This document shows positions 61,837 to 64,000 of a stretch of DNA of 64,000 bases, piece by piece. The position numbers and the translations under genes were made by a program. This DNA comes from Clarkia xantiana subsp. parviflora. Its lineage: Eukaryota; Streptophyta; Magnoliopsida; Myrtales; Onagraceae. The stretch lies in NCBI GenBank assembly GCA_036873135.1, contig JAPTYO010000007.1, positions 12,196,763 to 12,260,762 of the forward strand, written 5' to 3'. The notes beneath the pieces are model-generated. The model was not told the origin of the DNA and ran no database searches. It worked only from the letters and a program-made list of their open reading frames with translations. The number at the start of each line of letters is the position of its first letter. The stretch's first letter is position 1.

Positions 61837-62424
61837 CTGAGACAAAAATCAAATGCACAGTTTTTATACATCTTATACATATATATTCCAATAATCCAAT
61901 AAGAGGGTGAATCTCGCTTAAGGAGTGTGTCAGCGAAAATTTGGAGAAAACTTCAGACTATTCCAATTAAAATTTCTACTATAATCTGCGAAGGTAAACC
62001 ACCAAAACAAAAACTTGGATCACTTAATACTCATCCTTGCATCAATATGCAAATTCGATTCTGGGTCAAAACCCTGCAAATTTCATAAAAATTAACAGAA
62101 CCATTCACCAAGAAAGAAAGAGCGTATTTAAATGCATAATAGTAAATACATATCAAGAGATGTATGAGCTCTGATAATTGGAACCAAGGTTAGGGGATTT
62201 GAGCGGCGGATTAAGGACTGTGGAAGAGCTAGCTCGAATCAACAAACCTCCATATATGAAGTTCGGCATGGATGACTTGTCTTTTTAACAATTTTGATCT
62301 TGCCACTTCGATCATAGATGAGTTTTGAATGCCGCTTCGATCATGTATTCAGAACAATTTTCCTAAACTCATCCATATACTTGCGTATTGACCCACCTAA
62401 TAGTAACTAAGTGATGCGTTCTAA

Positions 62425-62833
62425 GAGCATCCACAATGGTATTACGTAAAGATTACGTAAACGTGGGTCCTACATGTTTATTTAAGTAAAACAACAAAAA
62501 CTATTTACAGTGGTTTTACATAGCATTCCTTAAAGATGGGACCCACGTAAATTTATGTTTTTACATAAAGCATTCCTTAAATTTAAGTAATGCACTATGT
62601 ATTACGTAACCAATTTTTTATTATATTCATTTTATAATTAATGCTAATATCCTATTGGTGGTTGTTGGAAAATCTAATAATAAAATATATTTAAGGAATA
62701 TGTTTAAGTAATACGATTGCAGAGAAAATATGTTTTACGTGTGTCTTAAATTTACGTATTACTTAAAGTGTACATAAATGTCTACGTGACAACTTTAAAG
62801 AATACAATTTATGTAAAACCATTGTGGATGCTC
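62425..62833. mobile_element. MITE, GAGCATCCAC family, TAA duplication
   Basis: The ends GAGCATCCACAATGGTATTA and AACCATTGTGGATGCTC are inverted, with TAA at 62422-62424 and 62834-62836. Nearly identical along its length to the nested copy at 53843-54259. Typical of PIF/Harbinger-derived (Tourist-like) MITEs. Confidence 0.87.
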
Positions 62834-62855
62834 TAAGAAATCAATAAAGGTTCTT

Positions 62856-63012
62856 ACTTAGATATGTACTTGGGTAAAAAATCTCTATCGGACTCAGGAG
62901 GATTCCACACTGACCACACCACAAAAATGTTATAGAAGGGCTCCAGGAAAAAATCGGGTATGTACCCGGATCGTCGACCATGTCATAGGCCTTGCACACA
63001 ATTTTGAAAAAA
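62856..63012 (-). pseudogene. heat shock transcription factor DNA-binding domain fragment
   Basis: On the minus strand one frame reads KAYDMVDDPGTYPIFSW. After a one-base shift the next frame reads YNIFVVWSVWNPPESDRDFL then PKY. This is the order of the plant HSF DNA-binding domain (K-Y-MVDDP-T..SW..FVVWNPPEF-RD-LPKY). The recognition helix and everything after it are absent, the F of PPEF is S, and there is a two-residue insertion (SV), so it is non-functional. It lies inside the candidate Helitron. Confidence 0.7.
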
Positions 63013-63410
63013 TTGGAGGATTTTTGATGCTCCAAATTTTGAACAAATTTGCAGACAATTTGCATAACTTCATCTAAAATCGAAATTTCTAAATGAAAAT
63101 TGTTTATACATGTATATTTATAGACCCAAAACACCAGGTTTACCTCTGCTATATCTATCTCGATTTCATCCTGATCAGAGGAAGATGGCTTGGATTTCGT
63201 CCTCTGCTGTTGCTACTATTGACGTTTGGGCTGCTGCTGCTGCTCCTGAAGCAATTTAATGAGGAGAAGGAGACCTCGGTTACAGAATTCAGTTTAATGA
63301 GGGAGAAGAACCTCCTTTGTAGCCCTAGTCACAGTGAAATAGGAGAATTCATAGCGGAACTTGCGTGACCGACACTGATGTGTCAACTCTAGGTCTTCTT
63401 ATTATACTGA

Positions 63411-64000
63411 TGTGTCAACTCCAAGTTAGTTCTCTATCTTTCTTTCTTCTGATGTGGCAGAGCATATGTCATCACCGGATTCACTTATAATGCTGATTCT
63501 TTCTTCTGATGTGGCAGAGCCAAACTCTCCAGGAACATAAACCAAGAGGAATGACAAGGAGGAAGACACCACTCAAGACAAAGTACATATAACAAAAGCA
63601 AAAGCACTCAAGTATGGAATATTATGATTAGCACTCTCTCAAGTCTACCTCTAGATTTCCTAAGAGGTCCCTTTTATACATCTACTTGAGTGGGAGACAT
63701 AATGATTACTCCTTGAAGCCTTCTTCTCTATCTTCTTTGCATGCCATCCACGTTGAGAAGTCTTCAAGAGTTGTTGTCAAGATTCCCTCCTGATAGAAAA
63801 TGTCATTTTAGACTAACTTTTCCTTTTATGCATGGCATCCACGTATCTATTCATGCATCCATCCATCTAAAATAATTTTTACTATTCATAAATAATAAAG
63901 ATTACTAATTAATTTTAAATTTACACTAATAAGTGCATAATTACTTACATTTAGACGGATTATTATCCGTAGACATTTATGCAAAAGGATCTTGAGAATC
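63411..64000. other. right-hand intergenic end
   Basis: No gene. TTCTTTCTTCTGATGTGGCAG occurs twice (about 63441 and 63500), a short direct repeat next to the proposed Helitron 5' end. Confidence 0.4.

Larger units (their letters stand above)
59670..63410 (-). mobile_element. candidate 3.7-kb Helitron carrying gene fragments
   Basis: On the minus strand the 3' terminus reads a hairpin CCCCGCGCGTAGCGCAGGG, then TCAGCAT and CTAG, followed by host T. The proposed 5' terminus is host A then TCAGTATAATAAGAAGACC (63410 downward), with GTTGACACATCAG just inside, as in many plant Helitron 5' ends. Insertion between A and T is satisfied at both ends. Inside are spliced exon fragments (61371-61836) and a heat shock factor piece (62856-63012). 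Younger insertions within it are the Mutator-like element at 60070 and the MITE at 62425. No Rep/helicase gene, so non-autonomous. The 5' end is less certain, because similar text recurs nearby at 63373. Confidence 0.5.

Overview
The window reads as nuclear DNA from a flowering plant, most likely a eudicot. It is AT-rich, its genes are far apart and intron-split with GT..AG junctions, and its families are plant-specific (MIKC MADS-box, class III peroxidase, clade A PP2C, GID1-like carboxylesterase, bHLH). I saw no bacterial signals, rRNA, tRNA or CRISPR array.

Host genes from left to right: a small single-LysM protein (3293-3610, +); a nodulin-like/NFD4-type major facilitator broken by three frame changes (4099-5813, -); a PRX66-type secretory peroxidase (10278-12422, +) tail to tail with a P4H-type 2-oxoglutarate/Fe(II) dioxygenase (12843-14272, -); an AGL42/SOC1-clade MADS-box gene (18284-31355, +); an intronless CXE carboxylesterase (33408-34406, -); a bHLH118/bHLH36-type factor (38980-40496, -); and an AHG1-type PP2C (45119-47665, -), which acts in ABA signalling. 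Exons were joined by hand, and every joined frame closes.

Much of the rest is transposable-element DNA. A 10.1-kb CACTA element with perfect ends and a TGT target duplication fills intron 5 of the MADS-box gene. It carries a TNP2-type transposase, a second intact Ptta/En-Spm-type protein gene, and a decayed piece of a host cytosolic GAPDH gene. Mutator-like non-autonomous elements with 9-10 bp target duplications lie at 6413-7517, 8830-10012, 10879-11841 (inside a peroxidase intron), 16075-16632, 32250-33063, 51281-52053, 56151-56792 and 60070-60677. PIF/Harbinger-type MITEs with TTA/TAA duplications occur in nested and tandem order at 53715-55298, with a sister copy at 62425-62833. Two Helitron-like 3' ends (48213 and 59670) were found. 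The second opens a candidate 3.7-kb Helitron holding spliced gene fragments, including part of a heat shock factor DNA-binding domain. A fragment of the chloroplast gene CRL lies at 57015-57215, and a copia remnant near 945-1065.

The main novelty is the traffic between transposons and host genes: three or more captured or relocated host gene pieces, a complete CACTA element in a floral-regulator intron, and a Mutator-like insertion 14 bp from a splice acceptor. Nothing here looks like a wholly new enzymatic system.
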